64,000 bases of DNA from contig OY843752.1 in NCBI GenBank assembly GCA_963693105.1, forward strand, positions 1,240,001 to 1,304,000. The letters run 5' to 3'. Below the pieces are notes generated by a model. The model was given only the letters and a program-made list of their open reading frames with translations. It was not told the DNA's origin and did no database searches. This DNA is from Oxydemutator sp963693105. GTDB lineage: Bacteria; Pseudomonadota; Gammaproteobacteria; Poriferisulfidales; Oxydemutatoraceae. A program made the translations under genes and the position numbers. Below are positions 21,386-28,323 of the stretch, one piece after another (position 1 is the first letter of the stretch; every line of letters starts with the position of its first letter).

Positions 21386-22215
21386 CGGTCCCGCTTCGCG
21401 CATCGTTTCCGGCGCGCCGCCGGCTTGCATGGTTGCTGATGGTGCTGGCCCAGCCGGTTGCCGCCGACCTGATGGTCTCGCTTGAAGGTGATTTCATACA
21501 GGGCGGAATGGTCAGGGGCCGCGTCGAAGCCGGCGCCGAGGTCCGGCTCGGCGACGAGCGCGTCCGTGTCGCGCCGAACGGGCGCTTCGTCATCGGTTTC
21601 GGACGCACCGCGCCGCCGCGTCTTGTGTTGCAGGCGGTGGCGTTAAATGGCCGCCGGACGGAACGTATTCTTTCGGTGGAACAAAGGACTTACCAGGTGG
21701 AACGCATCGACAATCTAGATCACAGCAAGGTCAATCCGCCGCCGGAGACTTTCCGGCGGATTCGGGATGAAAGGCGCCTGATTGCAAAGGCGCGGCGGCG
21801 CGTCTTCGATCACGACGACTGTTTCGGCGGGTTTTTGTGGCCGCTGAAAAGCCGGATTACCGGTGTCTATGGCAGCGCGCGCATCCTCAACGGCGAGCCG
21901 CGCAGCCCGCATTACGGGGTCGATATCGCAAGTCCCGAAGGCGCCGTTGTGCGGGCGCCGGCGGGCGGCGTCGTCACGTTGATTCACGACATGTATTTTG
22001 CCGGAAAAACCCTGGTGCTGGACCACGGCTACGGCGTGTCTTCGACTTTTCTGCATCTGCACAAGGCGCTGGTGAAAGACGGAGATCGCGTCGAGCAGGG
22101 CGCGCCGATTGCCGAGGTCGGCTCCAGCGGGCGCGTCACCGGGCCGCATCTCGACTGGCGGGTGAACTGGCTGGGGCGGCGGCTCGACCCGCAACTGCTG
22201 GCGGGGCCGATGTAG
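21382..22215 (+). CDS. Secreted M23-family (LytM-type) metallopeptidase
   Basis: Predicted periplasmic cell-wall peptidase or amidase regulator of 277 residues. An N-terminal signal-like segment (RRRLAWLLMVLAQPVAA) is followed by an immunoglobulin-like region with VEAGAEVRLGDERVRV, then the M23 domain from about residue 150. Zinc-site motifs are HYGVDIASPEGA (first His and Asp) and GPHLDWRVNW. In most M23 enzymes the last motif is HxH; here it is HLD, a variant I recall in a subset of the family. The start is a GTG overlapping the previous stop by 4 bases. It closes the lptE segment. Confidence 0.88.
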   Translation: MTVPLRASFPARRRLAWLLMVLAQPVAADLMVSLEGDFIQGGMVRGRVEAGAEVRLGDERVRVAPNGRFVIGFGRTAPPRLVLQAVALNGRRTERILSVEQRTYQVERIDNLDHSKVNPPPETFRRIRDERRLIAKARRRVFDHDDCFGGFLWPLKSRITGVYGSARILNGEPRSPHYGVDIASPEGAVVRAPAGGVVTLIHDMYFAGKTLVLDHGYGVSSTFLHLHKALVKDGDRVEQGAPIAEVGSSGRVTGPHLDWRVNWLGRRLDPQLLAGPM

Positions 22216-22242
22216 CAGGCGCGCCGTGCGCGGGCCGGCGGC

Positions 22243-22587
22243 TCAGCCGGGGGGCCAGTTCAGCGGGCGTCCGGCGAGCAGATGGACGTGCAGATGAAAC
22301 ACGGTCTGACCGGCGCCGGCGCCGTTGTTAATCACCAGCCGGAAATCATCGCCGACATTCTCGCTGCGCGCGATTTCGCCGGCTTTCAACAACAGATGCC
22401 CGAGCAGCGCGACATCGCCGCTTCCGGCCCCGGCAAGTTTCGGAATGGGTTTTCGGGGGACGATTAGGATGTGCGTCGGCGCTTGCGGATTGGCGTCGCG
22501 GAATGCCGCGCACAGGTCGTCTTCATAAACGATGTCGGCGGGAATCTCGCCCGCGAGGATTTTGCTGAAAATGGTTTCGCCGCTCAT
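22243..22587 (-). CDS. HIT-family nucleotide phosphoramidase (HinT-like)
   Basis: Histidine-triad protein of 114 residues, typical HinT length, cleaving adenosine phosphoramidates. It begins ETIFSKILAGEIPADIVYED, the conserved HIT opening, and ends with the triad HLHVHLLAGRPLNWPPG near residue 97. It is convergent with the M23 gene (27 bases apart) and divergent from the Calx-beta-like gene. Confidence 0.95.
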   Translation of the reverse strand: MSGETIFSKILAGEIPADIVYEDDLCAAFRDANPQAPTHILIVPRKPIPKLAGAGSGDVALLGHLLLKAGEIARSENVGDDFRLVINNGAGAGQTVFHLHVHLLAGRPLNWPPG

Positions 22588-22674
22588 CGGGGGAAGATTT
22601 TATCATCTGTCAGGCCGAAGCGATATGCAAATGCCGGGGCGCGCGGCGGCGCACCCGTTCACAGGCTCGCGGTG

Positions 22675-22704
22675 TTGTCGGGAGGGTTCAGGGTGTGCTA
22701 TATT
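22675..22704 (+). promoter_or_regulatory. Predicted sigma70-type promoter upstream of the Calx-beta-like gene
   Basis: TTGTCG (22675-22680), an 18-base spacer, then TATATT (22699-22704) preceded by TGC, which makes an extended -10. Transcription would start near 22711, leaving a leader of about 100 bases before the proposed GTG start at 22811. This is a pattern match only. Confidence 0.45.
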
Positions 22705-22810
22705 CGGCCTGTCGCGGGTGTCCGGCATCGGGCAAAGCGTGGAAACAGACGGATGATACAAGACAAGACGGTTGAATCTGTGATGGCGGCGCGGTAGCGT
22801 CGTCGGGGCT

Positions 22811-23731
22811 GTGCATCCTGCCGTGAACCGGACAATAAAAAGTCGTCTGCCCGCCGCACTGGTGCTGCTTGCGTTGCTTGCATTCGGGGGGAATGCGGCT
22901 GGCCAGATTGAGTATTACTCGTTCGAGTGCCCGCTTACTAGTATCCGGGAAGGGGATGGCGATACACTTTTTGCCTGCACCATCATGCGCCACGACGATA
23001 GTTCTGCTACGCCGGGTGGGGGGACGCGTCAAGGATCGAAAATCACACAGTACGTTACAGGTGGCGGCGGTCCTCCGTTCACCTCCGCCGCCTTGCCCGA
23101 CGACGACTTTGAAACCACGGCACAAGGTGGTTACCGGGAAGGGTCATACTGCGGCGCTACAGGACAGGACGTAGGTAGTTGTGACCTGAACAGTATCATC
23201 ATCAAGGGCGATAACCTGATCGAGCGCGATGAGTACATCACAGTTTCTTTCGTTTGCGAGGGAATACTCTGCAGATCAAGTAGCCGCTTTCGGAGGGCCA
23301 CTCTGATCGGTACTACCCGTTTTGTCATAAGAATAGTAGATGACGACAGAACGGCAGAGGACGACAATGCCGTCTTCACCATCGCCGGCCCCGCCCGCCT
23401 CGCAGAGGGCGACACCGGCACCTTCACCATCCGTTACGACACCGGGAGCTTGCTCGGCCCCACCAACGTGGCCTGGATTGCCAGCCATACCACCCACGGC
23501 GCCACCGAAGACGCCGACTTGCGCGCCACCAGAGGCAACGTCACCTTCGCCCTCGGCGAGACCAGCAAGACCTTCGAGTTGGGCATCTCCGTTGACACTT
23601 TGTCGGAGGACGAAGAGCCCTTCACCCTGATTCTAAACCCCCTCTATGGATCCTCCGCTGCCGCCCACACCGTTACCATCGCCGCCAATGCCGGCTCTAC
23701 CAGGGAGCCATGCCCTGATGATCAGCAGTAG
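22811..23731 (+). CDS. Secreted Calx-beta-like domain protein
   Basis: Predicted exported protein of 306 residues. A signal peptide (PAALVLLALLAFGGNAAG) precedes two beta-rich units. The second (about 190-290) has the Calx-beta pattern: RLAEGDTGTFTIRYDTG, TRGNVTFALGETSKTF and DTLSEDEEPFTLILNP. The first (about 38-180) is a divergent copy with REGDGDTLFACTIMRHDD and IERDEYITVSFVC. The mature protein has seven cysteines, six in the first unit. Calx-beta domains bind calcium and occur in adhesins; function here is unknown. Start uncertain: GTG 22811 is used, GTG 22823 is possible. The 5' half has lower G+C than its neighbours. Confidence 0.72.
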   Translation: MHPAVNRTIKSRLPAALVLLALLAFGGNAAGQIEYYSFECPLTSIREGDGDTLFACTIMRHDDSSATPGGGTRQGSKITQYVTGGGGPPFTSAALPDDDFETTAQGGYREGSYCGATGQDVGSCDLNSIIIKGDNLIERDEYITVSFVCEGILCRSSSRFRRATLIGTTRFVIRIVDDDRTAEDDNAVFTIAGPARLAEGDTGTFTIRYDTGSLLGPTNVAWIASHTTHGATEDADLRATRGNVTFALGETSKTFELGISVDTLSEDEEPFTLILNPLYGSSAAAHTVTIAANAGSTREPCPDDQQ

Positions 23732-23778
23732 CGCTCAGGATGGCCCCGGTGCGACAGGGGACGGGCGGATACAGGCTA

Positions 23779-23806
23779 TTGACAGCGGCACCTTTTTTCT
23801 TACAAT
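23779..23806 (+). promoter_or_regulatory. Predicted sigma70 promoter of the NHLP-like gene
   Basis: A perfect -35 hexamer TTGACA (23779-23784), a 16-base spacer, then TACAAT (23801-23806). The expected start near 23813 gives a leader of about 48 bases to the ATG at 23861, which has its own purine-rich site gaggagaaa. This is one of the best promoter matches in the window and suggests the small gene is transcribed on its own. Confidence 0.6.
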
Positions 23807-23860
23807 CGGGGACTATCGCACTGGATGCGAGTCCGTCAACAACCGAGGAGAAACCTGATT

Positions 23861-24079
23861 ATGGAACTTTCACAGGAAGATTTTGAGAAAGGACAAGAGC
23901 TTTTCGCCGATATCGTGGCGAGATATTACGGTGATCCTGATTTCAAGGCGCGCCTGGATGCTGATCCAACGGGAGTGCTGCGTGAAGAGGGGATGGAAAT
24001 TCCCAACGGAGTCTCGGTCAAATTGCTGTTCAACACCGATGACCTGCTGCATATTGTCCTGCCTTTTGTAGAGGCTTGA
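23861..24079 (+). CDS. Stand-alone NHLP-type leader-like small protein
   Basis: A 72-residue protein resembling the leader domain of nitrile-hydratase-like RiPP precursors (NHLP family) and the N-terminal part of the nitrile hydratase alpha subunit. Diagnostic order: FADIVARYYGDPDFKARLDA, then DPTGVLREEGMEIPNGVSVK, then LLHIVLP at residues 62-68. In RiPP precursors a variable core follows this VLP end. Here only FVEA remains before the stop, so there is no obvious core peptide, and no Gly-Gly or Ala-Gly cleavage motif. The ATG has a strong ribosome site and a good promoter. No RiPP-modifying enzyme, transporter or nitrile hydratase subunit is in the window, so the role is open. Confidence 0.75.
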   Translation: MELSQEDFEKGQELFADIVARYYGDPDFKARLDADPTGVLREEGMEIPNGVSVKLLFNTDDLLHIVLPFVEA

Positions 24080-24174
24080 ATTCCTGTTGACATCGGACGA
24101 ACCTGTTTCCACGGAACCGGGCAGGACGAAGACGCTGTTTTCTCTCCCGGTTCAATGTCCGAACCTCTTCTCCA

Positions 24175-24197
24175 GCCGGGGCCGTTCCCGGCCTTTC
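24175..24197. terminator. Possible weak terminator hairpin between convergent genes
   Basis: GCCGGG (24175-24180), a six-base loop, CCCGGC (24187-24192), then CTTTC. It lies between the NHLP-like gene and the convergent PuuD-like gene. The T-tract is short, so termination is uncertain. A second inverted repeat, GAACCGGG at 24114-24121 with CCCGGTTC at 24146-24153, lies just upstream. Confidence 0.35.
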
Positions 24198-24277
24198 TGA
24201 TTCCACCACCCGCGAAGGGCGGCAGCCGTGCGCGGCGATGGGCCGTCTTGCGTCCCGCCGCCGCGCTCATGCCGGTC

Positions 24278-24802
24278 TCAGAACGGCAGGCCGTGCCCCA
24301 TGCCGCCGCCGATCATGCACATCAGCATCGGAATGGACAGCAGTGTGTTGGTGCGCGATGCCATCAGCGCGACTTTTTTGGCGGAGGCTTTTTCCTCGTC
24401 CGTCGCCTCGACGCCGCCAAGCCCGAGGATTTTCTTCTGGTTCGGCCAGATCAGCGCCCAGACGTTGAACAGCATGATGGTGCCGAGCCATGCGCCGACG
24501 CCGATGATTCTGAGGCTTTCGTCCAGCATGAAAGCGCCGCTGAGACCGCCGACGTCGCGCCAGACGATTTCCAGCGCGGCGGCGCCGGTCAGCCATGTCA
24601 GCAACGCCGCATAGCGGAACCAGGCGAGCGCGCGCGGCGCCACGTAACGGTTGATCGCGGCCGGCCCCGGTCCGCCCTCGTCGGCGGCGGCTTCGGCGAC
24701 CGCCGGCACCTGCACGAAGTTAAAATAGTAGAGCAGGCCGATCCAGATGATGCCGACAAATACGTGCAGCCACACGATAATAGAGCCTAAATTTATTTCC
24801 AC
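24278..24802 (-). CDS. PuuD-like (urate hydroxylase family) integral membrane protein
   Basis: A 174-residue protein with four predicted membrane helices (about 5-27, 60-82, 97-118, 150-168). The stretch FNVWALIWPNQKKILGLGG is characteristic of the membrane domain of urate hydroxylase PuuD. Full PuuD proteins have more helices and a C-terminal cytochrome c domain. This one is short and lacks a CxxCH motif, so urate oxidation is not established. The start is a GTG with gggagga 7 bases upstream. Directly before it, on the same strand, is a 25-residue membrane peptide. Confidence 0.65.
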   Translation of the reverse strand: MEINLGSIIVWLHVFVGIIWIGLLYYFNFVQVPAVAEAAADEGGPGPAAINRYVAPRALAWFRYAALLTWLTGAAALEIVWRDVGGLSGAFMLDESLRIIGVGAWLGTIMLFNVWALIWPNQKKILGLGGVEATDEEKASAKKVALMASRTNTLLSIPMLMCMIGGGMGHGLPF

Positions 24803-24819
24803 TGTAGAAGTCCTCCCGG

Positions 24820-24897
24820 TTAAAGAATAATGCTGATGACAATTGCGAGAATAAAGCCGCCGACTATGGTGCCGGTTACTGATTTCAATGGATTCAT
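24820..24897 (-). CDS. 25-residue predicted membrane peptide
   Basis: A very short frame, ATG at 24897 to TAA at 24820, encoding MNPLKSVTGTIVGGF then ILAIVISIIL. It is essentially one membrane helix with a short polar start. An aaggggg site lies about 5 bases before the ATG. After its stop only 17 bases separate it from the GTG of the PuuD-like gene, and these hold that gene's ribosome site. The arrangement suggests a small subunit or leader cotranscribed with the larger membrane protein. I know no homolog. Confidence 0.5.
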   Translation of the reverse strand: MNPLKSVTGTIVGGFILAIVISIIL

Positions 24898-24987
24898 GGC
24901 GCCCCCTTCGATTGCTTGAATCGCGGTTGGTTTACGGAAAAGTTGTGGCTATCCTATTACAACCCGGGCCCGATTGAAACCGGCACA

Positions 24988-26526
24988 ATGACGGATTGTG
25001 CAACAGACCGCGTTGCATTGGGGTTATTTGCCAGCCGCATTGCCGCCATCTGCGGGGAAATGGGTGTGCATCTGCGGCGCACCGCATTTTCGATGAACAT
25101 ACGCGACCGCCGCGATTACTCCTGCGCCGTGTTCGACGCCGGCGGCCGCCTGCTGGCGCAGGCCGCCGACATTCCGGTTCATCTCGGCAGCATGGCGTAC
25201 GCGCTGCGCGGCGTCGTTTCCGGTTTCCGCTGGCGCCGGGGCGACATGATCGTGTTCAACGATCCCCGCTGCGGCGGTACCCACCTGCCCGACATTACGC
25301 TGGTGGCGCCGTTTTTCCGCGGCCGGGAACTGCTCGGGTTCGCCGCCAACCGCGCGCACCACGCCGACATCGGCGCGCGCGCGCCGGGGAGCATGCCGCT
25401 GTCGCGCGGTATCGAGGAGGAGGGCCTGCTGATTCCGCCGCGCCTCATCGTGCGCGAAGGCCGGCCCGACGAGGAGGCGCTGGCCTCGTTTGTCGCCGCC
25501 TCGTGCAGTCCCGACGCCGAGTACGGCGATTACATGGCGCAAATCGGCGCCAACCGGGCCGGTCTCGCCTGTCTGGAGCAGCTGGTGGAGCGCATGGGAA
25601 AAGCGGCCTGGGCGGTCGCGCTGGACGAATTGAACGACTACGGCGCGCGTCTTGCACGGACGGTTTTCGCGGCCATTCCCGACGGCGACTATGCGTTCAG
25701 CGACGTCATGGACGACGACGGCTTCGACGCCGCCGACATTGCCGTGCGCGTCGTCCTGCGCGTCCGCGCGCCGCGCATCGAGGTGGATTTCTCTGGCACC
25801 TCGCCGCAGGTCGGGGGCAATATCAATTGCCCGGTTTCGGTCACCGCGTCGGCGGTTTACTACGTGTTCCGCTGCCTGCTGCCGGATTACGCGCCGACCT
25901 GCCAGGGCGTGTTCTCGTCGATTGCGCTGAAAGTGCCGGAAGGCTCGCTGCTGAACGCCGGCGCCGGCGCCGGCGTGGCCGCCGGCAACACCGAAACGAG
26001 CATGCGCGTCGTTGATTGCGTCATCGGCGCGCTGGCCCGGGCCTTGCCGTCGCGTTGCGTCGCTGCCGGCCAGGGCACGATGAACAGCGTCGCCTTTGGC
26101 GACAGCGACTGGGCCTACTACGAAACCATCGGCGGCGGCATGGGCGCGGGCGAGGATTTCGACGGCCCCGGTGCGGTGCAAAGCCACATGACCAACACGC
26201 GCAATACCCCGGCCGAGTTGCTCGAGATGTCGTATCCGCTGCGAATTCGTCGCTACGCGATCCGCCGGGGTTCGGGCGGCGCCGGGCGTTTTCGCGGCGG
26301 CGACGGCCTGGTTCGCGAGTACGAGTTTCTGGCGCGGTCCCGGATTACGCTGCTGACCGACCGCCGCCGCCGCGCGCCGTGGGGCGTCGGCGACGGCGGC
26401 GCGCCGGGCCTTGCCGGACGCAACCTCTTCAATGGCGGTACATTGCCGGGCAAGGCGTCGGTTCTCGCAAACGCCGGCGACCGCCTGTGCATCGAGACGC
26501 CCGGCGGCGGCGGCTGGAGCGGTTAG
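24988..26526 (+). CDS. Hydantoinase B / 5-oxoprolinase beta-like protein
   Basis: HyuB-family protein of 512 residues. Enzymes of this family hydrolyse or carboxylate cyclic amides or ketones with ATP, usually with a HyuA partner that binds the nucleotide. Family features are MGVHLRRTAFSMNIRDRRDY near residue 25, NDPRCGGTHLPDITLVAPFF near 89, DFSGTSPQVGGNINCPVSV near 265 and GGGMGAGEDFDGPGAVQSHM near 385. ATG 24988 fits the family start; the frame is open 24 codons further but without recognisable sequence. No hyuA gene is adjacent: the next gene, one base later, is an amidotransferase. The substrate is unknown. Confidence 0.82.
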   Translation: MTDCATDRVALGLFASRIAAICGEMGVHLRRTAFSMNIRDRRDYSCAVFDAGGRLLAQAADIPVHLGSMAYALRGVVSGFRWRRGDMIVFNDPRCGGTHLPDITLVAPFFRGRELLGFAANRAHHADIGARAPGSMPLSRGIEEEGLLIPPRLIVREGRPDEEALASFVAASCSPDAEYGDYMAQIGANRAGLACLEQLVERMGKAAWAVALDELNDYGARLARTVFAAIPDGDYAFSDVMDDDGFDAADIAVRVVLRVRAPRIEVDFSGTSPQVGGNINCPVSVTASAVYYVFRCLLPDYAPTCQGVFSSIALKVPEGSLLNAGAGAGVAAGNTETSMRVVDCVIGALARALPSRCVAAGQGTMNSVAFGDSDWAYYETIGGGMGAGEDFDGPGAVQSHMTNTRNTPAELLEMSYPLRIRRYAIRRGSGGAGRFRGGDGLVREYEFLARSRITLLTDRRRRAPWGVGDGGAPGLAGRNLFNGGTLPGKASVLANAGDRLCIETPGGGGWSG

Positions 26527-28323
26527 ATGTGCGGGATTGCGGGCGAATTGCGTTTCGACGGCGCGCTGGCCGACGAGGAGTGCCTGCGCCGGATGCTGGC
26601 GCATCTGCGCCGCCGCGGTCCCGACAGCCGCCGCGTTCTTGTCAACGGCGCGCTCGGTCTGGCGCATGCGCGGCTTGCGATCATTGATCTGTCCGCGGCG
26701 GGCGAGCAGCCGATGACGGACCCGGAACTGAATCTGACCCTCGTCTTCAATGGCGTGATTTACAACTACCGCGAATTGAAGGCCGAATTGTCCGCACACG
26801 GGTACCGTTTTTTCAGCGGCAGCGACAGCGAGGTGATTCTGAAGGCCTGGCACCGCTGGGGCGACGATTGCGTGCGCCGTCTCGACGGTATCTTTGCCTT
26901 TGCAATCCACGACGAGCGCGCGCGCGTCTTGTTCCTGGCGCGCGACCGCCTCGGCATCAAGCCGCTGTATTACACCCGCGACGCGCGCTGTTTCCGCTTT
27001 GCCTCCAATCCGCAGGCATTGCTTGCGGCGGGCGGCGTGGACACCGCGCTCGACCCGGTCGCGCTGCACCGCCATCTGATGCTGCACGCCGTGGTGCCGG
27101 CGCCGCGAACCCTGATCAAGGGAGTGCGCAAACTGGCTCCGGCGCACACGTTGCGAATCCGCCCGGACGGAAGCATGACCAAGCGGTGTTACTGGCGTCT
27201 GACGGCGCAGCGTGAAGCGCAAGACGCCGGCGAGGCGCAGTGGGCGGAGCGGATGAGGGCGGAGTTGAAACGCTCGATTGAAACGCGCTTTCGCATCGCC
27301 GACGTGCCGGTCGGCGTGCTGCTTTCCGGCGGGCTTGATTCCAGCCTGCTGCTTGCGCTGCTGGCCGAAACCGGCGCCGGCGACATCCGCACCTACACCA
27401 TCGGCTTCGAGCAAAAGGGCCGCGAGCGCGGCGACGAGTTTCGGTATTCCAGCCGGGTCGCCGAATATTTCGGCACGCGCCATCACCGCTTCCGGGTCTC
27501 CGACCGGCAATTGTACGAGTGTCTGCCCGAGGTCGTAGGGCAGATGGCCGAGCCGATGCCGGCCCAGGATTGCGCGGCGTTCTACCTGCTGGCCGAGCAG
27601 GTCGGCAGGGACATCAAGGTGGTGCAAAGCGGCCAGGGCGCGGACGAGGTGTTCGCCGGTTACTTCTGGTATCCGCGGATGCGCGACGAGTCCGGCAGCC
27701 GGCTCGAACGCTTCCGACGGCATTATTTTGACCGTGACCACGACGAGTACCGCCGCACGGTCGCACGGAATCTGCAGGTTCCCGACGCGACCTCGCCGCT
27801 GGTCGAGGCGTTTTTGCACGAAGGGCAGGCCGACACTTTCATGGATGCGGTGCTGCGCATGGACGTGACCCGGCTGATCGTGGACGATCCGGTCAAGCGC
27901 GTTGACAATATGACGATGGCATGGAGCGTCGAGACGAGGGTGCCTTTTCTCGACCACCGCCTGGTCGAGACGGCGATGCGGATGCCGCCGGAATTGAAAC
28001 TGGCCAATGGCGGCAAGCATATTCTGAAAAAAATCGCGCAAGACCTTCTGCCGGCGGAGATTATCAACCGGGAGAAAGCTTATTTTCCGGTCCCCGCCCT
28101 GAAATTCGTGGAGGGGCGTTTTCGCCGGATGATGGCCGACACGCTGACCTCCCGCGCCTGCCGCGAGCGCGGCCTGTTCCGGCGCGACTACATTGATCAA
28201 CTGCTGTCGGGCGGCGACCGTGAAAACCTGACGCCGATTCGCGGCAACAAATTGTGGCATTGCGCGTTGCTGGAGATGTGGCTGCAAACACACCTTGCAT
28301 CGCCGGGCGGCGCGGCGCCATGA
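26527..28323 (+). CDS. Asparagine synthase-family amidotransferase (possibly NAGGN type)
   Basis: Glutamine-dependent amidotransferase of 598 residues. The class II glutaminase domain starts MCGIAGELRFDG with the catalytic Cys at position 2, and includes RRGPDS, FNGVIYNYREL and GSDSEVIL. The synthetase domain has the ATP pyrophosphatase loop LLSGGLDSSLLLALL near residue 265 and QSGQGADEVFAGYFWYP near 365. The sequence HAVVPAPRTLIKGVRKLAP and the overall length resemble the N-acetylglutaminylglutamine amide (NAGGN) osmolyte amidotransferases rather than housekeeping AsnB, but this is from memory of the family. The expected GNAT/ATP-grasp partner is not adjacent. It overlaps nnr by 4 bases. Confidence 0.85.
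   Translation: MCGIAGELRFDGALADEECLRRMLAHLRRRGPDSRRVLVNGALGLAHARLAIIDLSAAGEQPMTDPELNLTLVFNGVIYNYRELKAELSAHGYRFFSGSDSEVILKAWHRWGDDCVRRLDGIFAFAIHDERARVLFLARDRLGIKPLYYTRDARCFRFASNPQALLAAGGVDTALDPVALHRHLMLHAVVPAPRTLIKGVRKLAPAHTLRIRPDGSMTKRCYWRLTAQREAQDAGEAQWAERMRAELKRSIETRFRIADVPVGVLLSGGLDSSLLLALLAETGAGDIRTYTIGFEQKGRERGDEFRYSSRVAEYFGTRHHRFRVSDRQLYECLPEVVGQMAEPMPAQDCAAFYLLAEQVGRDIKVVQSGQGADEVFAGYFWYPRMRDESGSRLERFRRHYFDRDHDEYRRTVARNLQVPDATSPLVEAFLHEGQADTFMDAVLRMDVTRLIVDDPVKRVDNMTMAWSVETRVPFLDHRLVETAMRMPPELKLANGGKHILKKIAQDLLPAEIINREKAYFPVPALKFVEGRFRRMMADTLTSRACRERGLFRRDYIDQLLSGGDRENLTPIRGNKLWHCALLEMWLQTHLASPGGAAP

Noticed and set aside
22753..22797. 14-codon ATG frame upstream of the Calx-beta-like gene
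   Set aside because: It could be a leader peptide, but there is no clear ribosome site and no attenuator-like structure, so it is not annotated.
23646..23858. 70-codon frame between the Calx-beta-like and NHLP-like genes
   Set aside because: It overlaps the end of the Calx-beta-like gene in another frame, is Pro/Ser-rich by composition, and covers the promoter of the next gene.
25024..28293. Open frame of 1089 codons on the minus strand
   Set aside because: It is the antisense shadow of the HyuB-like and amidotransferase genes. High third-position G+C keeps the opposite frame open; the product is His/Arg/Gln/Ala-rich with no family motif.
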